DNA of 27,507 nucleotides from Desulfobulbaceae bacterium UBA5123 (GTDB taxonomy: Bacteria > Desulfobacterota > Desulfobulbia > Desulfobulbales > UBA5123): the NCBI GenBank assembly GCA_002415465.1, contig DHYT01000003.1:7548-35054 (forward strand), written 5' to 3'. This document shows, one piece after another, positions 1 through 8,091 of the stretch (the first letter of the stretch is position 1; each line of letters begins with the position of its first letter). The notes beneath the pieces were generated by a model. That model worked only from the letters and a program-made list of their open reading frames with translations, searched no databases and was not told the DNA's origin. The position numbers were made by a program, and so were the translations under genes.

Positions 1-102
1 GTGGTCGATGTAGGCGTCGCCGGTCACCAGCACGATGTCCGCCGCCTCCCAGCCGAGGGCGTCCATCTCTTCTCTGGTGGCGGGCAAAAAGGGCGGGGTC
101 AT
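1..102 (-). CDS. ygiQ: YgiQ-family radical SAM protein, N-terminal fragment (cut by window edge)
   Basis: The first 34 codons of a minus-strand gene that continues past the left edge. The ATG is at 102-100. The start reads [18 protein letters not shown] and goes on to [11 protein letters not shown], which matches the conserved N-terminus of YgiQ-type radical SAM proteins (PFLP.(S/T)REEMD..GW then VTGDAYVDHPSFG). The radical SAM cysteines lie outside the window. The family's physiological role is not established. The gene diverges from the cold-shock gene, so the 330-base gap between them should hold both promoters. The identity rests on a short but distinctive stretch. Confidence 0.8.
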   Translation of the reverse strand, partial: MTPPFLPATREEMDALGWEAADIVLVTGDAYIDH

Positions 103-317
103 GGGCGGCCTTGGCTGGATGGGGTAATGGTCGGCATGCAAGCACCATAGCCAAAAGCTTGGTTTGCGGCAACAACGGTTTGGGATCGCTGTGGACGGGG
201 GCTGCGCGGCCATGGTGAATTATGTAAAAAAAGCTTGCTTAATTTTTTGATAACTGGTTCGGTAATTCATTGCATTAGAGTTTGTGTAGTACAAGGAGAA
301 GGCTGCTGCAAAAAACG

Positions 318-353
318 CCGCACGATCTTATGCAAGATTGATGCGGTCTTTTT
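318..353 (+). promoter_or_regulatory. Terminator-like hairpin in the leader of the cold-shock gene
   Basis: This lies in the 331-base gap 103-433. CCGCA (318-322) plus ATCTT (325-329) pairs with AAGAT (334-338) plus TGCGG (342-346) around an ATGC loop, with small internal bulges, and TCTTTTTG follows. The leader also has a smaller hairpin, TCCCC/GGGGG, near 386-401. Long structured leaders that change fold with temperature are known for cspA-type genes. This one could be an attenuator or a cold-sensitive switch, which is inference. A -35-like TTGATA sits at 247-252, but I could not assign a convincing -10. Nothing else is seen in the gap. Confidence 0.45.
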
Positions 354-433
354 GTTGGCGGTAACCAGAGCTACACAGGAAAAGTCCCCGTGTCGGGGGC
401 AAAAGAAACACAGAAACATTCGAGGATTAGAAC

Positions 434-637
434 ATGGCAGAAGGTACGGTAAAATGGTTTAACGACGGCAAGGGTTTTGGTTTCATCGCACAGGAGAATG
501 GACCGGACGTATTCGTTCACTTCTCCGCTATCCAGGGTGAAGGCTTCAAGTCTCTCGCCGAAGGCGATAAGGTGAAGTTTGACGTGACTGACGGCGCCAA
601 AGGCCCCCAGGCTTCCAATGTCGTTAGGCTTTCCTAA
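434..637 (+). CDS. Cold-shock domain protein (CspA family)
   Basis: A 67-residue single-domain protein, the usual length for the family. It carries both nucleic-acid-binding motifs of the cold-shock OB fold: RNP1-like KGFGFI (about residues 13-18) and RNP2-like VFVHF (about 26-30), after the N-terminal GTVKWFN signature. Such proteins bind single-stranded RNA and DNA and act as RNA chaperones or antiterminators. The start is supported by GAGGA about 8 nt upstream. The gene stands alone, with a long structured leader before it and an intrinsic terminator after it. Whether it responds to cold or is constitutive cannot be told from sequence. Confidence 0.96.
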   Translation: MAEGTVKWFNDGKGFGFIAQENGPDVFVHFSAIQGEGFKSLAEGDKVKFDVTDGAKGPQASNVVRLS

Positions 638-668
638 TCCTACGTCAAGATTAGAAGCATAAGACATG

Positions 669-703
669 CGCCCCGCAGAGCAATCTGCGGGGCGTTTTTT
701 TTT
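669..703 (+). terminator. Intrinsic terminator of the cold-shock gene
   Basis: CGCCCCGCAGA (669-679) pairs with TCTGCGGGGCG (684-694) around a GCAA tetraloop, an 11-bp GC-rich stem, followed by nine T residues (695-703). It begins 31 bases after the stop codon. On the other strand the stem lacks a T run, so it is a poorer terminator for the efflux operon ending at 724. Confidence 0.95.
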
Positions 704-723
704 CCGCTTGACCGCTGGCGGCG

Positions 724-3700
724 TTAAGATTCGGCCGTTGCCGGCGGCTTTCCGAGGCCCTTGATGTCCTCGAGGGTCATGTAGAGGGTGGGGATCAGGA
801 TCAGGGTGACGCCGGTGGCGAACATGATGCCGAAGCCGAGGCTGATCGCCATGGGGATCAGGAAGCGGGCCTGGACGCTGGTTTCGAGGATCATCGGCGT
901 CAGGCCGAAAAAGGTGGTCAGCGAGGTGAGCAGGATCGGCCGGAAGCGCCGGCACCCGGCGTCCACCACCGTCTGGGTGGGGTCGAGCCCCTCGACCCGG
1001 TCCCGGTTGATCTTGTCGATGAGCAGCAGCGAGTCGTTGACCACCACCCCGGAGAGGGCGACGATACCGAAGACGCTCATGATGCTCAGGTCGTAGCCCA
1101 TCAGCAGGTGTCCGGCCAGGGCGCCGACGATGCCGAAGGGGATCGCGGTCATGACCAGGAGCGGCTGCGAATAGCTGCGGAAGGGGACGGCCAGCAGCGC
1201 GAAGATGGCGAAGAGGGCGAACAGAAAGCCCCGGCCCATGCTGCCCATGGATTCGCGGCGTTCCTTTTCTTCGCCTTCCAGGTTGTAGGAGAGCCCTGGG
1301 TAGTCGTTGACCAGATTGGCGAGCGTTGTCGCCTTGAGTTCCTTCAGGATATCCTCGGCGTTGGCCACCGCGCTGTCCACGTCGGCGGTGATGTCGATCA
1401 CCCGTTTCCGGTCGTGGCGGTTGATGGTGCTGAAGCCGCGTCCTGTTTCGATCTCCGCTGCCTGCGTCAGGGGGATCTCGGTCCCTTCCGTGGTGCGAAT
1501 CCGCATCTCCTCAAAGGTTTTCAGTTTGTTCCGCGTCGCCTCCGGGTAGCGGACCATCACCTTCACCTCGTTTCTCCCCCGCTGGATGCGCAGGGCCTCG
1601 GCGCCATAGAAGGCGCCGCGCATCTGCCTGCCCAGTTCCTCCTCGGTAAGGCCCAGGGTGCGCGCCGCCGGTTTGAGACGCAGCTTCAGTTCGGTTTTCC
1701 CCTCCGGGTAGTTGTCGGCGATGTCGCCGACGCCGGGATACTGGCCGAGGCCCTCTTTCAGCCGCGCGGCGCAGCGGGTGAGGACGTCGAAGTCTTCATG
1801 GGCGAGCTGGATGTCGATATTGGCGCCGACGTGCATCAGGTTGGAGGAAAAGGAGAGCGAGTCGATGCCGGGAATCTCGCCCACCGCCTTGCGGATCCGG
1901 GTGGTGATCTCCTGGGCCGGGAAATCCCGCTCCTCGCTGGGGATCAGCCGCAGGTTGATCCCGGCCAGGTGCGAGCCCGAGGCGCTGTCGCCGTTGGAGC
2001 CAGCCCCTCCCTGCGGCAGCGCCGCCCCGGCCACCGCAAAGAGCTGGCGCAGGCTTGAGCGTTCACGGCCCTGTTCCCGGTCGAAATCCTCGATGACCTT
2101 TTTGGCGGTCTGTTCGATGTGTCGCTGGATGGTGGCGGTTTCCGTCACCGGCGTGCCCAGCGGCATGGCAAGGTTGATCTTGATCTGGTCGCTGTCCACC
2201 ACCGGCATGAAGCGGAACTTGATCACCCCGCCCTTGACGATGCCGACCGAGACGAAGAGCAGGGCGACGGCGATGGCCAGGGTCAGGTAGCGGTGGCCCA
2301 GGCAGAAGGCGAGGGTCTTGCGGTAGGGGCCGTCGATGAGGCGCTGGAGCTGGCCGGAAAAGCGGAGCCGCATCCGCTCGAAGGCGTTGTACTGTTCCTT
2401 GTCGCGATGCCTGCCGAGGCTCAGGTGGGCGGGGAGGACGTAGACCGATTCCGTCAGCGAGATGATCAGGATCGAGATCACCACCAGCGGGATCACCCGG
2501 ATGAATTTGCCCATGGTGCCGGTCACCGCCAGCAGCGGTACGAAGGCGGCCACCGAGGTGAGGATGGAGAAGACCACCGGCACCGCCACCTCGCGGGCGC
2601 CGTCCACCGCCGCCTGCAGGTAAGGCTTGCCCTGCTGCCGGTGTTCGTAGACGTTTTCGCCGATGACGATGGCGTCGTCGACGACGATGCCGAGGGCCAT
2701 GATGAAGGCGAACAGCGAAACCATGTTGATGGAAACCCCCAGCGCCGGCATCAGGAAGAGGGCGCCGAGAAAGGAGATGGGGATGCCGAGCATCACCCAC
2801 AGCGCCAGCCGGATCTGCAGGAAGAGGCTCAGGGTGACCATCACCAGGATCAATCCCATGGCCGCGTTCTTGATCAGCAGCTGCATGCGGCCCTTGAGCA
2901 GTTCCGAGCTGTCGTTCCAGATTGCGAGCTTGAGCGAATCGGGCAGGGCGGGCTGTTTGGCGGCCACATATTTCTTGATCAGGTCGGCGATCTCGGTGGG
3001 TTTCTGGTCGCCGACCCGGTACACCGCGACGCTGGCCGCCGGCATGCCGTTGAAGCGGGCGGACTCATCGGTCTCCGCAAAGCCGTCGCGGATCTCGGCA
3101 ATGTCCTGCAGGCGCACCTGCATGCCGTCGGGGGTGGTGATGATGACGATCTTGCCGTATTCCCCGCCCAGGTACCGTTTTGCCTTGGTGCGGATCAGGA
3201 TCTCGCCGCCCGCGGCCTTGACCGTGCCGCCGGGCAGGTCAAGCGACGCCTTGCCGATCCGTTTCGCCACCTCGGCCAGGGTCAGGTTGTAACGGCGGAG
3301 GTTGGATTCGCTGATCTCGACGGAGATCTCGTAGGGGCGTACCCCGCTCAGTTCGGCCTGGGTGATGCCGGGCAGGTCCAGCAGTTCGTCGCGGATGGAC
3401 TCCGCCTGTTCACGCAGGGCACGCTCCGAGGCGTCGCCGTAAACCACCAGCGATGCGACCTCGCGGCGGTTGACCATCTTGGCGATAACCGGTTTTTCCG
3501 CCTCCGCCGGAAGGGTGGTGATGCGATCGACCTCGGCCTTGATGTCCTGCAGGAAGAGGTCGGGGTCCATATCCTCCTGGATGACCGCCGTCACCGTGCC
3601 GGTCCCCTCACGGGCCATGGCGGTCATCTCCTTGAGGCCGTCGACGCCGCTGATGTTGTCCTCGATGGGCAGGATGATGCCTTCCTCGACCTCGTCGGGG

Positions 3701-3867
3701 CTGGCGCCGGGATAGTCCACCGCGATCTGCACCCGGTCGAGCACCACCTCGGGGAAGACCTCCTGTTTGATGTTGACGCCCAGCAGCAGGCCGCCGACGA
3801 CGAAGACCATCATCAGCAGGTTGGCGGCGACATGGTTGTGCGCCATCCATTTGATCGAATCCTTCAC
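724..3867 (-). CDS. RND-family efflux transporter permease (AcrB-type)
   Basis: A 1047-residue inner-membrane pump, the normal length for RND drug or metabolite exporters driven by proton motive force. It shows the N-terminal membrane anchor, the porter-domain start VDYPGASPDEVEE, and the TM4 motif ALGIVVDDAIVI, with D397 and D398 as the proton-relay pair. The TM10 segment reads GVVVNDSLLLIDK, so the AcrB lysine position is not conserved in the classical form. The start is GTG at 3867, overlapping the fusion-protein stop as GTGA, with GGGGGAG a few bases upstream; a later ATG at 3846 is possible. It is the last gene of tetR-OMP-MFP-RND. The substrate cannot be inferred. Confidence 0.95.
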   Translation of the reverse strand: MKDSIKWMAHNHVAANLLMMVFVVGGLLLGVNIKQEVFPEVVLDRVQIAVDYPGASPDEVEEGIILPIEDNISGVDGLKEMTAMAREGTGTVTAVIQEDMDPDLFLQDIKAEVDRITTLPAEAEKPVIAKMVNRREVASLVVYGDASERALREQAESIRDELLDLPGITQAELSGVRPYEISVEISESNLRRYNLTLAEVAKRIGKASLDLPGGTVKAAGGEILIRTKAKRYLGGEYGKIVIITTPDGMQVRLQDIAEIRDGFAETDESARFNGMPAASVAVYRVGDQKPTEIADLIKKYVAAKQPALPDSLKLAIWNDSSELLKGRMQLLIKNAAMGLILVMVTLSLFLQIRLALWVMLGIPISFLGALFLMPALGVSINMVSLFAFIMALGIVVDDAIVIGENVYEHRQQGKPYLQAAVDGAREVAVPVVFSILTSVAAFVPLLAVTGTMGKFIRVIPLVVISILIISLTESVYVLPAHLSLGRHRDKEQYNAFERMRLRFSGQLQRLIDGPYRKTLAFCLGHRYLTLAIAVALLFVSVGIVKGGVIKFRFMPVVDSDQIKINLAMPLGTPVTETATIQRHIEQTAKKVIEDFDREQGRERSSLRQLFAVAGAALPQGGAGSNGDSASGSHLAGINLRLIPSEERDFPAQEITTRIRKAVGEIPGIDSLSFSSNLMHVGANIDIQLAHEDFDVLTRCAARLKEGLGQYPGVGDIADNYPEGKTELKLRLKPAARTLGLTEEELGRQMRGAFYGAEALRIQRGRNEVKVMVRYPEATRNKLKTFEEMRIRTTEGTEIPLTQAAEIETGRGFSTINRHDRKRVIDITADVDSAVANAEDILKELKATTLANLVNDYPGLSYNLEGEEKERRESMGSMGRGFLFALFAIFALLAVPFRSYSQPLLVMTAIPFGIVGALAGHLLMGYDLSIMSVFGIVALSGVVVNDSLLLIDKINRDRVEGLDPTQTVVDAGCRRFRPILLTSLTTFFGLTPMILETSVQARFLIPMAISLGFGIMFATGVTLILIPTLYMTLEDIKGLGKPPATAES

Positions 3868-5045
3868 GGCTGCTCCCCCTCGCCTACCGGCCGCAGGGCC
3901 ATGCCGTCCGCCGCGCCGATCAAGGCGGTGAGCACCACCTGATCGCCAGCGGCGAGCCCTTCGACGACCAGGGCCTCGTCATCGGTGAAGCGCGTCACCT
4001 TGACCTGCCGCAACCGCAGCTTCCGCGCGTCATCCATCAGCCAGACCATGGAGTCCTGGCGGATCGCCTGGCGGGGCACCGGGAAGACCGTGCCGATGGC
4101 CTTGCCGTGGATGGTGGCATCGACGAACATGCCAATGGTCAGATCGAGATTGCTCTTGCCGCCGCCTTTCAGGCGGTAGGGGTCCTCCACCCGGATCGCC
4201 AGACGGGCCATCCGTCCCTTGGGGTCGACCTCGCCCAGGGCGCGGGTGATCGTGCCGTGCCAGCGGTACTCGCGGTCGCCGATGACGGCGGTGAGGGTGA
4301 CCGGCGAGCCGGCCGGTTTGCCGCCGTTTCTGGGGATACCGCACCAGGGCAGCTCCGCCATGGGCAGGGGCACGACCACCTCGGCGGCATCGGTGCCGAT
4401 AATCCTCGCCACCGGGTTGCCGGCCCGGACGGTGAGGCCCAGGTCGAGTTCCTCGGAGAGGATCAGGCAGTTGAAGGGGGCGCGGACCTCGGTGCGGGCG
4501 AGATTGAGCCGGGCTTGGGCAAGGCCTGCCCGGGCGGCGGCCAGATTCGCCTCGGCGGTTTGCAGCTGCGGTTCATGGAGGACCAGGGGGTTCACCGCCG
4601 CGTTGCTGTCGCCGAAGCGTTCCCATTCCTGGCGCGCCACCTCGGCCTGGCCACGGGCGGTGGCCAGATCCGCTTCCGCCTTGGCCACCGCCGCCGCCGC
4701 CTGCTCTTGGGCCAGGCGATAGTCGGCGCTGTCGATGGCGAAGAGCAGCTCGCCCGCCTTGACGAAGCCGCCGGCCACGCATTGCGGCGAGAGGGTGGTG
4801 ACCTGGCCGCCGACCTGGGTGATGACCGATATCTCCCGGTTTGGCTGCACGGTGCCGGTTGAATGCACCTCGGCCCGGCGATTTTCCGCGACCGCCGCCA
4901 TCACGCGGACCAGGGCGCCGGTCGCAGGGCGGGCCTGCTTGGCCGGGACCGGCCGGCTCTTGATCAGGAGGATCATGGCGGCGACGCCGACCATCAGGAC
5001 AATGACCGGCAGGGCGGTGGTGATGAGTCTGCCTTTAGTTTTCAT
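3864..5045 (-). CDS. RND periplasmic membrane-fusion (adaptor) protein
   Basis: A 393-residue adaptor linking the RND pump to the outer-membrane channel. It has an N-terminal membrane anchor (about residues 7-27), a lipoyl-like half (VITQVGGQVTTLSPQCVAGG), an alanine- and glutamate-rich helical hairpin (EQAAAAVAKAEADLATARGQ region), the second lipoyl half (TEVRAPFNCLI), and beta-barrel and membrane-proximal domains. The chosen start is the ATG at 5045, because GAGGA lies about 8 nt upstream; the reading frame stays open further upstream. It overlaps the outer-membrane gene by 11 nt and the pump gene by 4 nt, so the three are probably translationally coupled. Confidence 0.93.
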   Translation of the reverse strand: MKTKGRLITTALPVIVLMVGVAAMILLIKSRPVPAKQARPATGALVRVMAAVAENRRAEVHSTGTVQPNREISVITQVGGQVTTLSPQCVAGGFVKAGELLFAIDSADYRLAQEQAAAAVAKAEADLATARGQAEVARQEWERFGDSNAAVNPLVLHEPQLQTAEANLAAARAGLAQARLNLARTEVRAPFNCLILSEELDLGLTVRAGNPVARIIGTDAAEVVVPLPMAELPWCGIPRNGGKPAGSPVTLTAVIGDREYRWHGTITRALGEVDPKGRMARLAIRVEDPYRLKGGGKSNLDLTIGMFVDATIHGKAIGTVFPVPRQAIRQDSMVWLMDDARKLRLRQVKVTRFTDDEALVVEGLAAGDQVVLTALIGAADGMALRPVGEGEQP

Positions 5046-6483
5046 GGTGGGAATCCTCGTTGGGCTGTGATGAAAGGTTGGCGGCAAGGCTTGTTTCCAG
5101 CCAGTCGCCGCCCAGCGCGCGCCACAGGGTGATGCGGGCGGAGAGGAGCTGGCGGCGGGCGGAGAGTTGTTGGCGGCTCACCTCGTGGTGCTGGCGTTGG
5201 GCGACCAGGACGGCAAGGTAGTTGTTGAGACCTTGGAAGTAGCCGTCGGTGGCGCGGCGCAGGGTGGCCGCGGCCGCGGCCAGTTCGGTGTCCTTGAGCG
5301 CCAGTTGTTGTTCGGCGGCCCGATTGGCGACCAGGCTGTTTTCCACCTCCTGGAAGGCCTGCAGGACAACCTGCTGGTAGCGGGCCAGGGCCTCGGCGGT
5401 TATCGCCGCGCGGCGGTCCGCTTCCGCCTGTCGGCGGCCGTTGTCGATGATCGGCTGGGTGAGGCCGATGAGCAGGTTCCAGAAGGTGGCGTGGACGACC
5501 GACAGGCCCGAGTCGGTGCGGCCGACGCCGAGAGCGCCGCTCAGGTTGAGGGCCGGGAAGCGGTCGGCCACCGCCGCCGCGGTCTTGGCGTCACTGCTCT
5601 GAACCCGCAGGAAGGCGCCCTGCACATCGGGGCGTTGCAGGAGAAGGGCGGCGGGGATGCCGGCCGGGGGGGCGGGCGGTGCCGCCGGCAAGGTGGCGGG
5701 CAACGGGCCCTTGCCGGAGATGGGATCGTGATCCGGATAGTGGCCGAGCAGCACCGCCAAGCCGTGCTCGGTGATCGCCAGGGCGGTTTCCTGCTCCGGC
5801 TTTCTCGCCTTGGCCGCGGCGAGGTTCTGGTCGGCCTGATAGAGATCGAGACTGGGGGCGATGCCGCGGCGGTAGCGGAATTCAACCTGGTCGCGGATGG
5901 TGCGCAGGCTGTCGATGATGGCGTCGGTGAGCGCCAGTTGCGCCCGCTGCTCGATGGCGAGGAAGTAGAGGTCGGCCGCCTGGCTGGTGAGGATCAGGTA
6001 GAGGGTCTTGATCTCCTCGCGGGAGGCGGAAAAATCCAGCTGCGCCGCCTGCCGGTTGGCGCGGAGTTTTTGCCAGAGGTCTATCTCGTAGCTGGCGGCC
6101 AGCGAGAGGCTTTGGCCGCTGGTGGTGAGATCGGTGCCGTTTGTTTCCTGGCGGCCCCGGCTTGCCGCGCCTGCAAGGTTGAGGGAGGGCAGGAGGGCGC
6201 TGTCGGCGACCCGGCTTACCGCCTCGAACTGGCTCAGGCGGGCGTATGCCTGCCGGATCTCCAGGTTGCCGGCAAGAAGGGTTTCCTCAAGCGCGGTGAG
6301 GCCCGGGTCGTTGAACTGGAGCCACCAAGGCGCGACGGTTGGGGGCGGCGGGGCTGTTTCGATCGCATGGGTGAAGGTTTCCGGCAGCGGGGCGGCCGGG
6401 GTTATGGCAACGGGCGCATGCAGCCGGCAGCCGGTCAGCAGAAGGGTGGTGAGCAAGGCCGCGCACAGCGGAAGGGATCTCAT
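5035..6483 (-). CDS. RND efflux outer-membrane lipoprotein (TolC/NodT family)
   Basis: A 482-residue outer-membrane channel. The start at 6483 gives a lipoprotein signal, MRSLPLCAALLTTLLLTGC, with lipobox LLTGC and acylated Cys19. The rest shows the duplicated alpha-helical repeat of the OEP family, with WWLQFNDPGLTALEETLL at the start of the mature part and FPALNLSGALGVGR in the second half. The ATG overlaps the tetR stop as ATGA. The open frame extends further upstream, but that stretch lies inside tetR and lacks a signal peptide. It forms the exit duct of the tripartite pump encoded by the next two genes. Confidence 0.93.
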   Translation of the reverse strand: MRSLPLCAALLTTLLLTGCRLHAPVAITPAAPLPETFTHAIETAPPPPTVAPWWLQFNDPGLTALEETLLAGNLEIRQAYARLSQFEAVSRVADSALLPSLNLAGAASRGRQETNGTDLTTSGQSLSLAASYEIDLWQKLRANRQAAQLDFSASREEIKTLYLILTSQAADLYFLAIEQRAQLALTDAIIDSLRTIRDQVEFRYRRGIAPSLDLYQADQNLAAAKARKPEQETALAITEHGLAVLLGHYPDHDPISGKGPLPATLPAAPPAPPAGIPAALLLQRPDVQGAFLRVQSSDAKTAAAVADRFPALNLSGALGVGRTDSGLSVVHATFWNLLIGLTQPIIDNGRRQAEADRRAAITAEALARYQQVVLQAFQEVENSLVANRAAEQQLALKDTELAAAAATLRRATDGYFQGLNNYLAVLVAQRQHHEVSRQQLSARRQLLSARITLWRALGGDWLETSLAANLSSQPNEDSHHEN

Positions 6484-7115
6484 TGTGGGGCCTCCATGCC
6501 GGGGCAGAGAAAGGAGAGCAGCAATTCGGTGATCTCCGGGGCGCTGTCGGCGGCCGGTGGCATGGCGCCGGCCGCCGGCAGCTTGTCCAGGTTGTGCATG
6601 ATGTGGCTCAGCGCGCCGATGGCGAAATGGAGGCGCCAGGAGAGGATTTTGGCGTCGAGCCGCGGCAGGGCCTGGGCAAGGCACTGGTGCCAGAGGGTAA
6701 AAACCGGCATCACCCGGCTGATGAAGATGTTGCGGGCGGTGTCGTTGGGGTCGGCCATGGCCCGGGCGATGAGGGCGATAAAATCGCGGTTGCCGGGGCC
6801 GGCGTGGCGAAAGGAAAGGGTCGGCTCGATAAAGGCGGCCAGGGTTTGGCGGAGGTCCGGGGCGGCGGCGCGGCGGTCCGCATCGGCAAGCAGGGCTTGC
6901 AGCCGTTCGCTGCGGAGCCGGTTGAGGGGCAGCAGCCGCCGTTCGATCACCGCCTCGATCAGGGCCTCCTTGGAGCCGAAATGGTAGTTCACCGCCGCGA
7001 GATTGGCCCCGGCGGCGGCGGTGATCATCCGCAGCGAGGTGCCGTGGTAGCCGTTTTCGGCGAAGAGATGCTCGGCGGCGTCGAGAAGGCGGGACTTTGT
7101 CTCTTTCGGCTCCAT
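6480..7115 (-). CDS. TetR/AcrR-family transcriptional regulator
   Basis: A 211-residue regulator. The N-terminal helix-turn-helix runs over residues 8-55 (LLDAAEHLFAENGYHGTSLR, then LAAVNYHFGSKEALIEAV), the classical TetR pattern with the YHF/GSKE hinge. The C-terminal ligand-binding half is variable; the VNYHFGSKEALIEAV...LLPLNRLRSERL pattern resembles subfamilies that recognise hydrophobic or acyl compounds, a weak suggestion. It is the first gene of the efflux operon and overlaps the outer-membrane gene by 4 nt, so it is cotranscribed with the pump it probably represses. An inverted repeat within its own promoter is the likely operator. Confidence 0.93.
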   Translation of the reverse strand: MEPKETKSRLLDAAEHLFAENGYHGTSLRMITAAAGANLAAVNYHFGSKEALIEAVIERRLLPLNRLRSERLQALLADADRRAAAPDLRQTLAAFIEPTLSFRHAGPGNRDFIALIARAMADPNDTARNIFISRVMPVFTLWHQCLAQALPRLDAKILSWRLHFAIGALSHIMHNLDKLPAAGAMPPAADSAPEITELLLSFLCPGMEAPQ

Positions 7116-7197
7116 CTAAAATGTCGCTCCTGGTGAAGGCAATGCCACGGCGTGGCGGCGTCGGGTTGGGCTACGGAACGGCCTGTAGTCAGGGCCG

Positions 7198-7232
7198 AAT
7201 ATATTTCAAACGGTTGTTTTAATCAATCGTTT
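7198..7232 (-). promoter_or_regulatory. Promoter and TetR-type operator of the efflux operon
   Basis: On the minus strand TTGATT (7226-7221) and TATATT (7203-7198) are separated by exactly 17 nt, a good sigma70-type pair about 80 nt upstream of tetR. An inverted repeat overlaps it: AAACGGTTG (7208-7216) and CAATCGTTT (7224-7232), 8 of 9 positions matching across a 7-nt centre. The palindrome covers the -35 box and most of the spacer, a standard place for a TetR repressor. The assignment to this TetR is inference from position. Confidence 0.7.
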
Positions 7233-7274
7233 CCTTGTTTCCGCTCATTGCGAATTTTTACCGTTGTCAGGCGG

Positions 7275-7303
7275 TTGACTTTGTGGGGGGGGTACGGTAG
7301 GTT
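7275..7303 (+). promoter_or_regulatory. Candidate promoter for the DUF47-PiT phosphate genes
   Basis: TTGACT (7275-7280) and TAGGTT (7298-7303) are spaced 17 nt apart, 75 bases before the DUF47 start. The -35 is good and the -10 is weak. No Pho box was recognised. Confidence 0.4.
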
Positions 7304-7378
7304 CTGGGGAAGCCGTGTCCCGCAGGGATTGGCGGCAGGATGGTCTCCGGATCTTTAACAATTTGTTGAGGTGGCTGT

Positions 7379-8050
7379 ATGGCCCTGATATCCGATTTGT
7401 TCGGGAAATCCCCCTTTGGCCCGCTGGTGGAACACACCAAGAAGGTGCATGAATGCGTGGAGATGCTGTGGCCGCTGATGGAAGCGGCGGTCAACGAGGA
7501 GTTTGAACTGCTGCCTGACTTGCTCGACAAGGTGTCGCGGCTGGAGTACGAATCCGACAAGTTGAAGCATGCGATCCGCGACAGCCTGCCCCGCCGGTTT
7601 TTCCTGCCCGTCTCCCGTGAGGATCTCGAAAGCTATCTCCGCTGTCAGGACCGGATCGCCGACAACGTCGAGGATTTCGCGGTCATCCTCACCATCCGCA
7701 ACACCACCATCCATCCGCATCTCGCCGAACGGTTCACCAACTTCGTCCATCAGATCTTTCAGGTCACCGGCACCCTGCTGACCGCGGCGGTGGAACTGCA
7801 TAACCTTGCCGAGGTTTCCTTCACCGGCGCCGAGTCGCTGGTGGTGCTCGAACTCATCGAGGGGCTCGGCAAGGAGGAGTGGAAGGCCGACCGCATGGCC
7901 CGTTCCTTGAGCCGCGAGATATACAGCCTTGAAAAGGAGCTCGATCCGATCACGATCATCTTCTACGAAAAGATGCTCCTGAAACTCGGCGAGATCGCCA
8001 ACGAGGCGGAAAACGCCGGCGACCTCCTGCGGGCGATGATCATCAAATAG
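7379..8050 (+). CDS. DUF47-family (PhoU-like) protein of a phosphate uptake pair
   Basis: A 223-residue all-helical protein of the DUF47 family (distant PhoU relatives), normal in length. Typical stretches are FGKSPFGPLVEHTKKVHECV at the start and LPDLLDKVSRLEYESDKLKH, the family's E/D-rich metal-contacting helix. GAGG sits about 8 nt before the ATG. It precedes a PiT phosphate permease by 41 nt in the same direction; this pair is common in bacteria, and the DUF47 protein is thought to modulate the transporter. It is cytoplasmic, with no signal peptide or membrane segment. Confidence 0.93.
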   Translation: MALISDLFGKSPFGPLVEHTKKVHECVEMLWPLMEAAVNEEFELLPDLLDKVSRLEYESDKLKHAIRDSLPRRFFLPVSREDLESYLRCQDRIADNVEDFAVILTIRNTTIHPHLAERFTNFVHQIFQVTGTLLTAAVELHNLAEVSFTGAESLVVLELIEGLGKEEWKADRMARSLSREIYSLEKELDPITIIFYEKMLLKLGEIANEAENAGDLLRAMIIK

Positions 8051-8091
8051 GTTCCCGTCTTCCCATGAATTCATAAGCAGAGTTGATTGTT

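Noticed and set aside
235..462. 75-codon plus-strand frame upstream of and into the cold-shock gene
   Set aside because: It overlaps the leader and gene start in another frame, has Cys/Arg-rich unnatural composition and no ribosome-binding site.
371..955. 194-codon minus-strand frame across the cold-shock gene and RND 3' end
   Set aside because: Antisense shadow, Pro/His/Arg-rich, crosses a strong terminator and two real genes.
2119..3942. 607-codon plus-strand frame opposite the RND gene
   Set aside because: His/Asp/Gly-rich complement of a GC-rich coding sequence; the minus-strand RND product is unmistakable.
5167..6987. 606-codon plus-strand frame opposite the outer-membrane and tetR genes
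   Set aside because: Same type of GC-driven antisense frame with no recognisable domain.
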